Positions 1 to 8,162 of a stretch of 64,000 bases of DNA are shown here, piece by piece. The notes under the pieces were generated by a model. It saw only the letters and a program-made list of their open reading frames with translations. It was not told the DNA's origin and ran no database searches. Made by a program: the position numbers and the translations under genes. The stretch spans positions 62,001 through 126,000 of the forward strand of contig NZ_JTEV01000016.1 in the NCBI RefSeq assembly GCF_000786105.1. The letters are read 5' to 3'. This stretch comes from Bdellovibrio sp. ArHS. GTDB lineage: Bacteria; Bdellovibrionota; Bdellovibrionia; Bdellovibrionales; Bdellovibrionaceae. Positions within the stretch are counted from its first letter, which is position 1. Each line of letters starts with the position of its first letter.

Positions 1-2
1 AT

Positions 3-110
3 CTTGAGTACCTTAATGAAACTTTCACAGAACTTGATGGCAATGACCTAGGCACCGATGGCAAGAATGACTCTTACGTTCTTTCTGTATCTTTGCCACT
101 AGAATTCTAA
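3..110 (+). CDS. C-terminal end of an outer-membrane beta-barrel protein (partial)
   Basis: The reading frame is open from the window edge and ends at TAA 108-110. The visible 35 residues end in YVLSVSLPLEF. An amphipathic strand finishing in a terminal Phe is the usual C-terminal signal of outer-membrane barrel proteins recognised by the BAM machinery. A strong hairpin terminator follows 20 nt later, so this is the last gene of its unit. The family cannot be named from the tail alone. Confidence 0.55.
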   Translation, partial: LEYLNETFTELDGNDLGTDGKNDSYVLSVSLPLEF

Positions 111-130
111 AAGCCGCAAGCGCCCAAACG

Positions 131-162
131 AAAAAAGGAGTTGGTTTTCCAACTCCTTTTTT
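131..162. terminator. Rho-independent terminator, probably bidirectional
   Basis: A 14-bp perfect stem (AAAAAAGGAGTTGG with its complement) closes on a four-T loop and is flanked by A and T runs on both sides. It directly follows the outer-membrane protein gene. The 195 nt from here to hutH contain no gene that I can support. Confidence 0.85.
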
Positions 163-357
163 ATTTCAAGATACGGTCTGCGACAGTCCCTGATCCGACT
201 TGTCCTTGCTCAGAATCCCCCTCAAACAGGCATCCCCCTCTGAACGCCGCGACAGCGCCCGGAATTGCAGATTTACGCAAGGCGCAAACAGCACAGAAAG
301 TACCTAAACTAGAGTCCTTGCGCTAGGATGCGGGTCGTTTTTAAGGGAGTCAGTTCT

Positions 358-1893
358 ATGCAAATTAACGGTGAAAACATCACTTTGGAAAACCTTTATC
401 AAATCGCCACCACACCTAGCATGAAGGTTGAGTTGTCAGCCAGTGGTAAAGCGGCGATGCAAAAATCTCGTTCGTACATTGAAGGCCGTATTTCCAGTGG
501 CGAAGTGATGTATGGAGTCAACACAGGTTTTGGTGCCTTTTCTTCCGTTCGTATCTCTGACGCTGAAATTGAACAGCTGCAAAGAAATCTGATTCGTTCG
601 CACTCGGTGGGGGTTGGCACTCCTTTCACGAAAAAAGAAACTCGCGCCATGATGGTTCTTCGCGCCAACGCTTTGGCCAAAGGTCACAGCGGGATCCGTC
701 CGGTCGTTGTCGAAAAAATTCTTGAGTTCTTAAACAACGACATCATTCCCGTAGTGCCATCGCAAGGTTCGGTTGGGGCGAGTGGCGACTTGGCTCCGCT
801 TTCTCATTTAGCACTGACGATCATTGGCGAAGGCTTGGCGTGGGGAAAAGACGGTCACCCCGTTGACGTGCGCGAGCTACTCAAAGAAAAAAACATCGAA
901 CCTTTAGAGTTGAAAGCCAAAGAAGGTCTTTCCATGATCAACGGTTGTCAGGTGATGACGTCCGTCGGTCTGCTGTCTTTGTGGGAAGCTCGTCGCTTGT
1001 TGTGGCTTGCTGATATTGCGGGAGCGATGTCTTTAGAGGGTTTGCGCGGGACGCGAAAAGCTTTTGATCCTTTGATTTCAGCAACTCGTCCTCATCCCGG
1101 TGAGGCGAAAACCGCGCGCAACTTGATGAAGCTTTTAGGCGAGACCAGCCAAATTTCCGAAAGCCATTCTATCAACGACCATCGTGTGCAGGATGCGTAT
1201 TCACTTCGCTGCATGCCCGCCGTTCATGGTGCGGCAAAGGATGCGCTTCGCTACGTCGTCAAAGTTTTGGAAACAGAAGCCAATTCTTCGACAGACAATC
1301 CATTGGTATTCGCCGACGAAAACAAGGTTCTTTCATGTGGTAACTTCCACGGCATGCCGGTGGCGCACGCCATGGACTTTGCGGGGATCGCGCTGTCATC
1401 ACAAGCAAGCATCAGTGAATGCCGTATTTCAAAGATGATCTCGACCCAGATGAGTGAGCTTCCTGCGTTCTTAACACCGAACGGTGGTTTGAATTCAGGT
1501 CACATGATTGTGCAAGTGGCGGCGGCTTCTTTAGTGAGCGAGAACAAAGTTTTGGCGCATCCTGCTTCGGTGGACTCTATTCCGACATCGGCAGAAAAAG
1601 AGGATCATGTTTCCATGGGAACGATCGCCGCCAGAAAGTTTGCGCAAATTCTTAGAAACGCGGAACACGTTGTGGCGATGGAGTTGCTATCCGCATGTCA
1701 GGCGATTGACATGTTGGCACCTCTTCAACCAAACGCCGGAGTGAAAGCGGTGTTTGAGCATATTCGTAAAACAGTTCCTTACGCTAAAGAAGATCGTATC
1801 TTCTACAAGGACATTGAAGCTATTAAAGCGATGATGCTTGGAAACGAGCTTGTGACTGTGGCTGAAAAAGCTATCGGTCCGATGGAGTGGTAA
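358..1893 (+). CDS. hutH: Histidine ammonia-lyase
   Basis: Deaminates L-histidine to trans-urocanate and ammonia, the first step of histidine degradation in the cytoplasm. The protein has 511 residues, the normal family length. The Ala141-Ser142-Gly143 triad in the GSVGASGDLAPLS context cyclises to the MIO electrophile in this family. The YGVNTGFG block and the C-terminal QP-rich segment are also typical. I chose ATG 358 because AGGGAG sits just upstream; an in-frame ATG at 328 would add ten residues without a ribosome site. hutU follows after 63 nt, so the two are probably co-transcribed. Confidence 0.97.
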   Translation: MQINGENITLENLYQIATTPSMKVELSASGKAAMQKSRSYIEGRISSGEVMYGVNTGFGAFSSVRISDAEIEQLQRNLIRSHSVGVGTPFTKKETRAMMVLRANALAKGHSGIRPVVVEKILEFLNNDIIPVVPSQGSVGASGDLAPLSHLALTIIGEGLAWGKDGHPVDVRELLKEKNIEPLELKAKEGLSMINGCQVMTSVGLLSLWEARRLLWLADIAGAMSLEGLRGTRKAFDPLISATRPHPGEAKTARNLMKLLGETSQISESHSINDHRVQDAYSLRCMPAVHGAAKDALRYVVKVLETEANSSTDNPLVFADENKVLSCGNFHGMPVAHAMDFAGIALSSQASISECRISKMISTQMSELPAFLTPNGGLNSGHMIVQVAAASLVSENKVLAHPASVDSIPTSAEKEDHVSMGTIAARKFAQILRNAEHVVAMELLSACQAIDMLAPLQPNAGVKAVFEHIRKTVPYAKEDRIFYKDIEAIKAMMLGNELVTVAEKAIGPMEW

Positions 1894-1956
1894 TTTAATT
1901 TTTTATTTTGACGCTGGTGGGTTGGAAAAAGTCCCCTGGCACCTTTTGGAGGGAAA

Positions 1957-3603
1957 ATGTCTCGTGTTGTTAGGGCTCCTACGGGGAATAAGATGGTTTG
2001 TAAGGGCTGGTTGCAGGAAGCGGCTTACAGAATGATTCAAAACAACTTGGACCCGATGGTGGCGGAGCGTCCAGAGGACTTGGTTGTTTATGGTGGTATT
2101 GGTAAAGCGGCGCGCAACTGGGAAAGCTTCGATAAGATTCTAGAAGCTTTGAAAAATCTTGAAAACGACGAAACCTTGTTGGTTCAATCCGGGAAGCCGA
2201 TTGGAATTTTGAAAACGCACGAGGATGCGCCTCGGGTTCTTTTGGCAAACTCAAACCTGGTGCCTAAGTGGGCGACCTGGGAACACTTCAATGAGCTCGA
2301 TAAAAAAGGTTTGATGATGTACGGTCAGATGACGGCGGGCTCTTGGATCTACATTGGCACTCAAGGTATCATCCAAGGAACTTATGAGTCTTTCGTTGAA
2401 GCCGGTCGCCAACATTTTGGCGGAAATCTTAAAGGCCGCGTGATTTTGACTGCGGGCTTGGGCGGAATGGGTGGAGCACAGCCTTTGGCTGGTGTGTTTG
2501 CCGGTGCCACTGTTTTGGCGGTGGAAATCGATCCGACGCGCATTCAAAAACGTCTTGAAACAAAGTACGTCGACGAAGTGGCGACAGATCTTGATGATGC
2601 TTTGGCGCGCGTGAAAAAATACACGGCCGCGGGTGAAGCGAAGTCTATCGCTCTTCTTGGAAATATGGCGACAGTCATTCATCAAATGATTGAAAAAGGA
2701 TTCACTCCGGATCTTTTGACAGACCAAACTTCAGCGCATGATCCATTGGTGGGTTATATTCCTGAAGGTTACACGGTCGAGACAGCGAAGGAATTCCGTG
2801 AGCGCGATCAAAAAGCCTACTTGGACGCGGCTTACGCATCCATGGCCAAACATGTGCGCGGCATGTTGGCGATGAAAGATAAAGGGGCTGTGACCTTTGA
2901 CTATGGTAACAACCTTCGTGCGCGCGCTTATGAGGCGGGTGTGACCAATGCTTTTGACTATCCAGGATTTGTGCCGGCCTTCATTCGTCCGCTTTTCTGT
3001 AAAGGCAGTGGTCCCTTCCGCTGGGTGGCCTTGTCAGGCGATCCGAATGATATCAAAGTGACCGACGATGCGATGAGAAAACTTTTCCCTCACAAAAAAG
3101 ATCTTCTTCGCTGGTTGGATATGGCGGAAGAACGTATCGCCTTCCAAGGTCTTCCTGCGCGTATCTGCTGGCTTGAATATGGTGAGCGCGCCAAGGCGGG
3201 CTTGATGTTCAATCAACTTGTTGCTGAGGGCAAAGTGAAAGCGCCGATCGTGATTGGTCGCGATCATTTGGATTGCGGTTCTGTGGCAAGTCCAAATCGT
3301 GAAACGGAGGCGATGAAGGATGGTTCTGATGCCGTCAGTGATTGGGCTTTGTTAAACGCCCTCGTAAATACTGCTTGCGGAGCGACTTGGGTGAGCTTGC
3401 ATCATGGCGGTGGCGTAGGCATGGGCTACAGTCAGCATGCAGGGCAAGTCATTGTTGCCGACGGAACCGAAAAAGCCGCTCGTCGTTTAGAGCGTGTTTT
3501 AACGGCCGATCCAGCGATGGGTGTCTTTAGACATCTGGATGCAGGTTACGAGCTTGCCAAAGAAGTCGCGCAAGAGCGTGGCGTAAAAAGCCTTTGGTTG
3601 TAA
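1957..3603 (+). CDS. hutU: Urocanate hydratase
   Basis: Converts urocanate to 4-imidazolone-5-propionate using tightly bound NAD+, the second step of histidine degradation. The 548 residues match the family. Visible landmarks are the glycine-rich dinucleotide segment [13 protein letters not shown], the DQTSAHDP block and the [15 protein letters not shown] stretch that carries the conserved cysteine near the active site. A strong GGAGG site precedes ATG 1957. It forms a two-gene unit with hutH. The next enzyme, imidazolonepropionase, is encoded about 22 kb away at 25416, and no enzyme for the last step is in the window. Confidence 0.97.
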   Translation: MSRVVRAPTGNKMVCKGWLQEAAYRMIQNNLDPMVAERPEDLVVYGGIGKAARNWESFDKILEALKNLENDETLLVQSGKPIGILKTHEDAPRVLLANSNLVPKWATWEHFNELDKKGLMMYGQMTAGSWIYIGTQGIIQGTYESFVEAGRQHFGGNLKGRVILTAGLGGMGGAQPLAGVFAGATVLAVEIDPTRIQKRLETKYVDEVATDLDDALARVKKYTAAGEAKSIALLGNMATVIHQMIEKGFTPDLLTDQTSAHDPLVGYIPEGYTVETAKEFRERDQKAYLDAAYASMAKHVRGMLAMKDKGAVTFDYGNNLRARAYEAGVTNAFDYPGFVPAFIRPLFCKGSGPFRWVALSGDPNDIKVTDDAMRKLFPHKKDLLRWLDMAEERIAFQGLPARICWLEYGERAKAGLMFNQLVAEGKVKAPIVIGRDHLDCGSVASPNRETEAMKDGSDAVSDWALLNALVNTACGATWVSLHHGGGVGMGYSQHAGQVIVADGTEKAARRLERVLTADPAMGVFRHLDAGYELAKEVAQERGVKSLWL

Positions 3604-3622
3604 GAGTTAAGTCCCGATCCAC

Positions 3623-3647
3623 CCCCACAGAAATTTTCTCTGTGGGG
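3623..3647. terminator. Hairpin after hutU, possible terminator
   Basis: A perfect 9-bp stem (CCCCACAGA with TCTGTGGGG) and a 7-nt loop start 20 nt after the hutU stop. There is no T-run on the plus side, so it may act as a 3' RNA-stabilising hairpin or a weak terminator. Confidence 0.4.
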
Positions 3648-3659
3648 ACTGTGCGTACA

Positions 3660-3686
3660 AATTCACTGCCACGGTGGCAGTGAATT
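3660..3686. repeat. Perfect 27-nt palindrome
   Basis: Two 13-nt arms (AATTCACTGCCAC and its exact complement) flank a single central base. It sits between the convergent ends of hutU and the histone-like gene. No U-tract follows on either strand. It could be a protein-binding site or a shared 3' hairpin; its function is unknown. Confidence 0.6.
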
Positions 3687-3755
3687 ATCGTCCAGGAACG
3701 TATTTCCTGCGAAATCTTTTCGTCGCAGTTCCCGGTCTTTCGACGGCGATCGTTG

Positions 3756-4112
3756 CTATCGTCTTCCCGCGGGATTGACGGCATTCGGTTGTGACGTTGA
3801 TCTTTGTCTTTCACGAAAGTCACGAGATCCTTTTCGGGAAAGCTTCATCTTAGGTTGCGCGGTCAGGCCCTCTTCAAGTTCGCGGGCCGGTTCACGCGGA
3901 GAATCCATGGTGGTTTCAACACCCGCCTTGGCCCGCGATTTTTTAGGTGATGCAGGGGCCGCTTTTTGCGTCGAACGATTCTTCTTCATTGCCATTTTTG
4001 CCGGTGCAAGCTGCGAAGTCTTTTTTGTTTTTGCTGATGCCGATTTGGCGTTCTTTCTAGAAGTTGTTTTCTTTTTCGCCGACGTCGTCGCAGAGCGAGT
4101 TTTTTTGGCCAT
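3756..4112 (-). CDS. Lysine/alanine-rich basic protein, histone H1-like
   Basis: This 118-residue protein is extremely rich in Lys, Ala, Ser, Thr and Arg (it starts MAKKTRSATTSAKKKTT) and has no hydrophobic core. Composition resembles the disordered tails of bacterial H1-like proteins that bind DNA or RNA nonspecifically. AAGGAG lies six bases before the ATG, which supports real translation. The opposite strand also has a long open frame here, but that frame encodes a hydrophobic peptide without a ribosome site. The role as a nucleoid protein is inferred from composition only. Confidence 0.7.
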   Translation of the reverse strand: MAKKTRSATTSAKKKTTSRKNAKSASAKTKKTSQLAPAKMAMKKNRSTQKAAPASPKKSRAKAGVETTMDSPREPARELEEGLTAQPKMKLSRKGSRDFRERQRSTSQPNAVNPAGRR

Positions 4113-4285
4113 GGCTTCTCCTTAGTTAATTACAGTATCGCGGAAGACATGCGTTTAACAAAGTTTCAGAAATGACATTTGTAAAGCGACAGTAAAAAGC
4201 GCTGTCATAAGACTTATTGCGAGTCGGGTCATCGAGGCGTTAACTGAAATGGCCGTAGCTGCGGTACTTTAAGGGAGGCTCGTTT

Positions 4286-5296
4286 ATGCAACACCTTGGA
4301 ATCAAGAAGAATAGCAAGAACTCAAAGTTGATTGTCAGTTTCTTCTTCCTCTTACTGCTGAGTATTTTCAACCTGGATGCCAAAGCGGCGCCGGATCTGG
4401 TTAGAGTGGGGAACCTGAAGTTTGCCCACTACGGAGCCATCAGTTATCTTTCCGAACATTGTGGCAAATACAATCTCAATGTCCAGGAACGTGTCTTTGC
4501 CAAAGGCTTGGATATTGTGCCAGCCATCATCGCTGGCGAAATTGATGTCGCTGCCAGCGCCGCTGATGCGGCGATCGCAGGACGGGCTGGCGGAGCCCCG
4601 GTCTATGCCGTCGCGGGATTTTCTAAAGGCGGAGCCCGCATCGTCGTCGCCAAGGATTCAGGTATCAAGTCCGTCAAAGATCTGAAAGGAAAAAAAGTCG
4701 GCGTGGCCCGCGGGGGCGCGCAGGAACTTCTTTTATATGCGGAACTGGCGAAGCACAACCTAACCTGGTCGGACCAACCCGGAAAAGATGTGCAGATTGT
4801 CTTCATGGCTTTTGCCGATCTCAATCAGGCGCTACAATCTAAAAACATCATGGCCATGTCACAAAGTGAGCCTCAGTCGTCACAGGCGATTAATAAAGGT
4901 TTTGGTGTTGAACTTTTAAAGCCCTACGACACGCCGATGGGCGAACCGATTCGAACCATGGTCATGACCGAGAAAATGTATAAAGAGCGTCGTCCCGTCG
5001 CGGAACGTTTTATGAAATGTTTTGTGGAAGCCACTAAGCTCTTCATAGAAAAACCCGAGATCGCGGAAAAATTCGTGATTCAGAAAATGTTCAAGGGCCA
5101 GATCACCCCTCAGGACTTCAAGGATGCCATGGACAATGCTCAGTACACTTACGATCTGACCGTAGAGCACATGCAGATCACCACGGACTTGATGGCCAAG
5201 TATGGCGTAGGGCGTATGAAAAAACCACCCAAAGCGGCTGATTGGGTGAAGCTGGATCTATTAGCCGAGGCAAAAAAAGCGGTGGGAGTTCCGTAA
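4286..5296 (+). CDS. ABC transporter substrate-binding protein, NitT/TauT type
   Basis: Periplasmic binding subunit of an importer of the nitrate/sulfonate/taurine/thiamine-precursor class (336 residues). A Lys/Asn-rich start is followed by a hydrophobic signal segment (VSFFFLLLLSIF) and a likely cleavage site near AKAA. The mature part shows the two-lobed NMT1-like pattern: VGNLKFAHYGAISYL, AGEIDVAASAADAAI, and DLKGKKVGVARGGAQ. GGGAGG precedes the ATG. The permease and ATPase genes follow directly, so all three core parts are present. The substrate cannot be read from the sequence, and no thiamine riboswitch was seen upstream. Confidence 0.88.
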   Translation: MQHLGIKKNSKNSKLIVSFFFLLLLSIFNLDAKAAPDLVRVGNLKFAHYGAISYLSEHCGKYNLNVQERVFAKGLDIVPAIIAGEIDVAASAADAAIAGRAGGAPVYAVAGFSKGGARIVVAKDSGIKSVKDLKGKKVGVARGGAQELLLYAELAKHNLTWSDQPGKDVQIVFMAFADLNQALQSKNIMAMSQSEPQSSQAINKGFGVELLKPYDTPMGEPIRTMVMTEKMYKERRPVAERFMKCFVEATKLFIEKPEIAEKFVIQKMFKGQITPQDFKDAMDNAQYTYDLTVEHMQITTDLMAKYGVGRMKKPPKAADWVKLDLLAEAKKAVGVP

Positions 5297-5311
5297 GACG
5301 AGGAGTTCACG

Positions 5312-6124
5312 TTGAAGCACTGGTCATCCTCAATCAAGGGAGTTTGGGTTCCTTTTCTGGTCGTCGCCCTTTGGGAGTCGGTGGTGCGCGCAGGCTGGGT
5401 GAATCCTCAGGTCTTGCCGGCCCCTTCGGCTGTTCTCAGCAAATGGTATGAGTATCTTTTGCCCTTTGAGCAGTACGATCCCGCCAAAGAATCCTATCTC
5501 GCGTGGGTTTTTTCCGGCGAACTCATTCGTGATTTAATTTCCAGTACCTATCGCGTGGCCGTGGGCTTTTTGATCGGCGCCGGCCTGGCGTTGCCGTTAG
5601 GTCTCATCATGGGAGCCAGCACGCACGTGTACGACTATCTGAATCCCTTGATCCAGGTATTAAGACCTATCCCGCCGATTGCATATATTCCACTGGCTAT
5701 TCTGTGGTTTGGTCTGGGCGATCCACCCGCCGTTTTTCTAATTGCCTTGGGCGCCTTCTTTCCCGTGCTAATGAATACGATTGTTGGCGTGCGCGCCGTA
5801 GACAGCATTTATATTCGCGCGGCAAAAAATCTGGGTGCGACACCTGGAGTGATGTTTATGAAGGTCATTCTTCCGGCGGCAATGCCTTACATCTTAAGCG
5901 GCGTTCGCATTGGCATCGGCACAGGATTTATATGTATGATCGTGGCCGAGATGATTGCCGTGAATAACGGCCTTGGCTATCGCATTCTAGAAGCGCGCGA
6001 ATTCTTTTGGTCCGATAAAATTATTGCGGGGATGTTTTCCATCGGACTTTTGGGCCTGGCCATCGATTCAGGCGTCAGCCGATTGAACAATTATTTGTTG
6101 CGATGGCATCGGGGGCTGGAATGA
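5312..6124 (+). CDS. ABC transporter permease, NitT/TauT type
   Basis: Inner-membrane channel subunit of the importer (270 residues, about six membrane segments). The cytoplasmic coupling region AAKNLGATPGVMFMKVILPA matches the EAA loop that docks on the ATPase. Translation most likely starts at TTG 5312, because AGGAG lies six bases upstream and the N-terminus MKHWSSSIKGVWVPFLVV fits the family. The gene begins 15 nt after the binding-protein stop and overlaps the ATPase start. Confidence 0.9.
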   Translation: MKHWSSSIKGVWVPFLVVALWESVVRAGWVNPQVLPAPSAVLSKWYEYLLPFEQYDPAKESYLAWVFSGELIRDLISSTYRVAVGFLIGAGLALPLGLIMGASTHVYDYLNPLIQVLRPIPPIAYIPLAILWFGLGDPPAVFLIALGAFFPVLMNTIVGVRAVDSIYIRAAKNLGATPGVMFMKVILPAAMPYILSGVRIGIGTGFICMIVAEMIAVNNGLGYRILEAREFFWSDKIIAGMFSIGLLGLAIDSGVSRLNNYLLRWHRGLE

Positions 6125-6921
6125 GTTCTTTGCCCCATATTGAAATCGAGCACGTGCATAAAGTTTTTAAAGGTGAGGGCGGTGATGTTGTCGCCTTAAA
6201 AGATATCACCTTCAATATTCAACCGGGTGAATTTGTCTGTCTGTTGGGACCGTCTGGCTGTGGTAAGAGCACACTTTTAAATGCGATCGCGGGCTTTTCT
6301 CTTCCCAGCGAAGGGAACATCAAGGTAGAGCAAAAAATCGTATCCCTTCCCGGACCTGATCGCGGTATGGTCTTCCAGGAATATGCTTTGTTTCCCTGGA
6401 TGACGGTTGCGGAAAATATCGTTTTCGGTCTGAAAATTCGCAAAGAAAGTCCCGAAAAAATGTCCCGGAAGTTGGAGGAACTGCTCTCGATTCTGAAGTT
6501 AACAGATTTTCAAAACCGCTTTCCTAAAGACCTTTCCGGCGGGATGAGGCAACGGGTGGCGATTGCACGCGTGCTCGCGTTGGATTCACCGATCATGCTT
6601 ATGGACGAACCTTTCGGGGCTTTGGACGCCCTGACTCGGCGAAGTTTGCAGGATGAGCTTCTTAAAATCTGGAGCGAGTTTAAAAAGACGATTGTCTTTG
6701 TCACGCACTCGATTGAAGAGTCCATCTATCTTGCTGATCGAATTATTGTGATGAGTTATCGCCCGGGAACAGTGAAGCGGGATATCCAGGTTGCAATTAC
6801 GCGGCCACGCAATCCCGCCTCGCCCGAATTTAATGCGTTGAAAAAAGAACTTTCTGAATTGGTCATGGCCGAACAAAATAGATTTGAAGAGGCGCAGCTA
6901 AAATCGACAACAGGGGATTAG
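6121..6921 (+). CDS. ABC transporter ATP-binding protein, NitT/TauT type
   Basis: Energises the importer. Walker A (GPSGCGKST), Q-loop (VFQEYALFPW), signature LSGGMRQRVAIARVL, Walker B (IMLMDEPFGALD) and the switch histidine (FVTHSIEES) are all present. I chose ATG 6121 because it forms an ATGA overlap with the permease stop; an in-frame ATG at 6103 would add six residues. 266 residues is the usual length. The 3' end overlaps the convergent membrane protein gene by four bases. Confidence 0.93.
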   Translation: MSSLPHIEIEHVHKVFKGEGGDVVALKDITFNIQPGEFVCLLGPSGCGKSTLLNAIAGFSLPSEGNIKVEQKIVSLPGPDRGMVFQEYALFPWMTVAENIVFGLKIRKESPEKMSRKLEELLSILKLTDFQNRFPKDLSGGMRQRVAIARVLALDSPIMLMDEPFGALDALTRRSLQDELLKIWSEFKKTIVFVTHSIEESIYLADRIIVMSYRPGTVKRDIQVAITRPRNPASPEFNALKKELSELVMAEQNRFEEAQLKSTTGD

Positions 6922-7364
6922 TCGTCCTGTAAAGCGCGCGTTGTGATTTTGCCGCGGGATGCACGCAGAATTTTGTGACGAGCCCAGCGCAAGGCATAAC
7001 CTAAAGATGAAAACACCACGCCAAAAGCCAGCGTCGTGCCGGTGGAAACCAAACCCAAATGCAAAAAATCTTTCATTGAAGGCGCCTCTGAATACGACAG
7101 CTTTAAAGAATTGCGAATCAACAGGGGCAGAATATAACCCAACGTCACCAGAACGGCATTTTCCAAAATGTGCAGAAATTTTTTCGCGGCAAAACCATGG
7201 ATTACGAACAACAGACAAAGGAAGTTCACAGAATCGCCAAGAACGGACCATCCCAATGCCTGATATAGAAGCACGAGGGACCCTGAAAAGAAAAGCAGGT
7301 AATAGGCCCACAAGCCGCGGGAATGTAAAAATGAATGCTCATTGGAAGAGTGTTCGCCTGGCAT
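6918..7364 (-). CDS. Small integral membrane protein, unknown function
   Basis: 148 residues with about four hydrophobic segments: YYLLFFSGSLVLLYQALGW, VNFLCLLFVIHGF, ENAVLVTLGYILPLLI and TTLAFGVVFSSLGYAL. The C-terminus is basic and probably cytoplasmic. I do not recognise a family. AGAGGGA lies about ten bases before the ATG. It is convergent with the ABC ATPase gene. Confidence 0.65.
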   Translation of the reverse strand: MPGEHSSNEHSFLHSRGLWAYYLLFFSGSLVLLYQALGWSVLGDSVNFLCLLFVIHGFAAKKFLHILENAVLVTLGYILPLLIRNSLKLSYSEAPSMKDFLHLGLVSTGTTLAFGVVFSSLGYALRWARHKILRASRGKITTRALQDD

Positions 7365-7454
7365 AAAACAAAGTCCCTCTGACTTCCACTGTATCAGAGG
7401 AACTGCGATTTGAAATAAAGTGACAGGAAGTTAATGCGGACCTGGACTAAAGAA

Positions 7455-8153
7455 CTAGGGGCACTGACAGGTGCTGAAGCGGCAGGAAAGAACTTTGCCA
7501 TGATTGTTATACTGAAACTCATAGGCACGTTGGTCGTGCATCTCTAAATTCACGGTGGAGCCATCCTTCAGTTCAAGCTTTGATTTGACCTCGTGCTTAG
7601 TGACTGTGCCTTGGGCAAGCAAAGACTCGACGGTTTCATCACCCTTTAACGGAAGGCGTTCGGGGTAGCCCTCAGCATCCAGTTTAAAATAGCGAATCTC
7701 TTTTTTTTCAGGCGAGTTCGTGTTGTCCGACGCAATCACATGGATGCGGCGAAGAGTGCCGTCCTTTAACGTCAGGTGATAGTTCTCTACCGAGATGTCT
7801 TCGTGCGCTACACCCACACTTTTTTGCAGGTATTCCATTAAGGCTTCCGGTGTCGCAATCGCTTGCGCCGCCACTTCAGGAGCGCAGGATTTTAATGCCG
7901 CCAAAAAATTGTTTCGCGGGGCTGGCTCTTGAGAAGTGCGTTCATCGGCGTCGCGATCCAGAAAGGAAGAGTCCACGCCGGATTTGGCCGCTGACACTTC
8001 GGAAGTAGGTGGCAACACCGCTTCCACCGCAGGTTCGTTGCCGTTCTGTTTTTCATGAAAAAGAATATGCAGAAAATAAAAATCAGCCAGGACGCCGAGT
8101 GCGAAAAGCACCAGCGCCCAAATAATCCAAACTTTAAGAGTGATCGGTTTCAT
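7455..8153 (-). CDS. Membrane-anchored hypothetical protein
   Basis: 232 residues. An N-terminal transmembrane anchor (VWIIWALVLFALGVLADFY) is followed by a Pro/Ala/Glu-rich linker to about residue 85 and a mixed alpha/beta periplasmic domain containing LKDGTLRRIHVI and the similar LKDGSTVNLEMHD. It ends in a Cys-rich tail, CRFSTCQCP. No family is recognised. The gene lies 9 nt downstream of the next minus-strand gene, so the two are probably co-expressed. Confidence 0.65.
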   Translation of the reverse strand: MKPITLKVWIIWALVLFALGVLADFYFLHILFHEKQNGNEPAVEAVLPPTSEVSAAKSGVDSSFLDRDADERTSQEPAPRNNFLAALKSCAPEVAAQAIATPEALMEYLQKSVGVAHEDISVENYHLTLKDGTLRRIHVIASDNTNSPEKKEIRYFKLDAEGYPERLPLKGDETVESLLAQGTVTKHEVKSKLELKDGSTVNLEMHDQRAYEFQYNNHGKVLSCRFSTCQCP

Positions 8154-8162
8154 AAGTCCTAT

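Noticed and set aside
3775-4125. 116-codon plus-strand frame opposite the histone-like gene
   Set aside because: It is the complement of Lys/Ala-rich codons, giving a Phe/Ala/Val-rich peptide; no ribosome site, whereas the minus strand has AAGGAG.
4113-4285. Thiamine (THI) riboswitch upstream of the ABC importer
   Set aside because: The conserved CTGAGA and ACCTGA blocks are absent, so a thiamine-precursor role is not supported.
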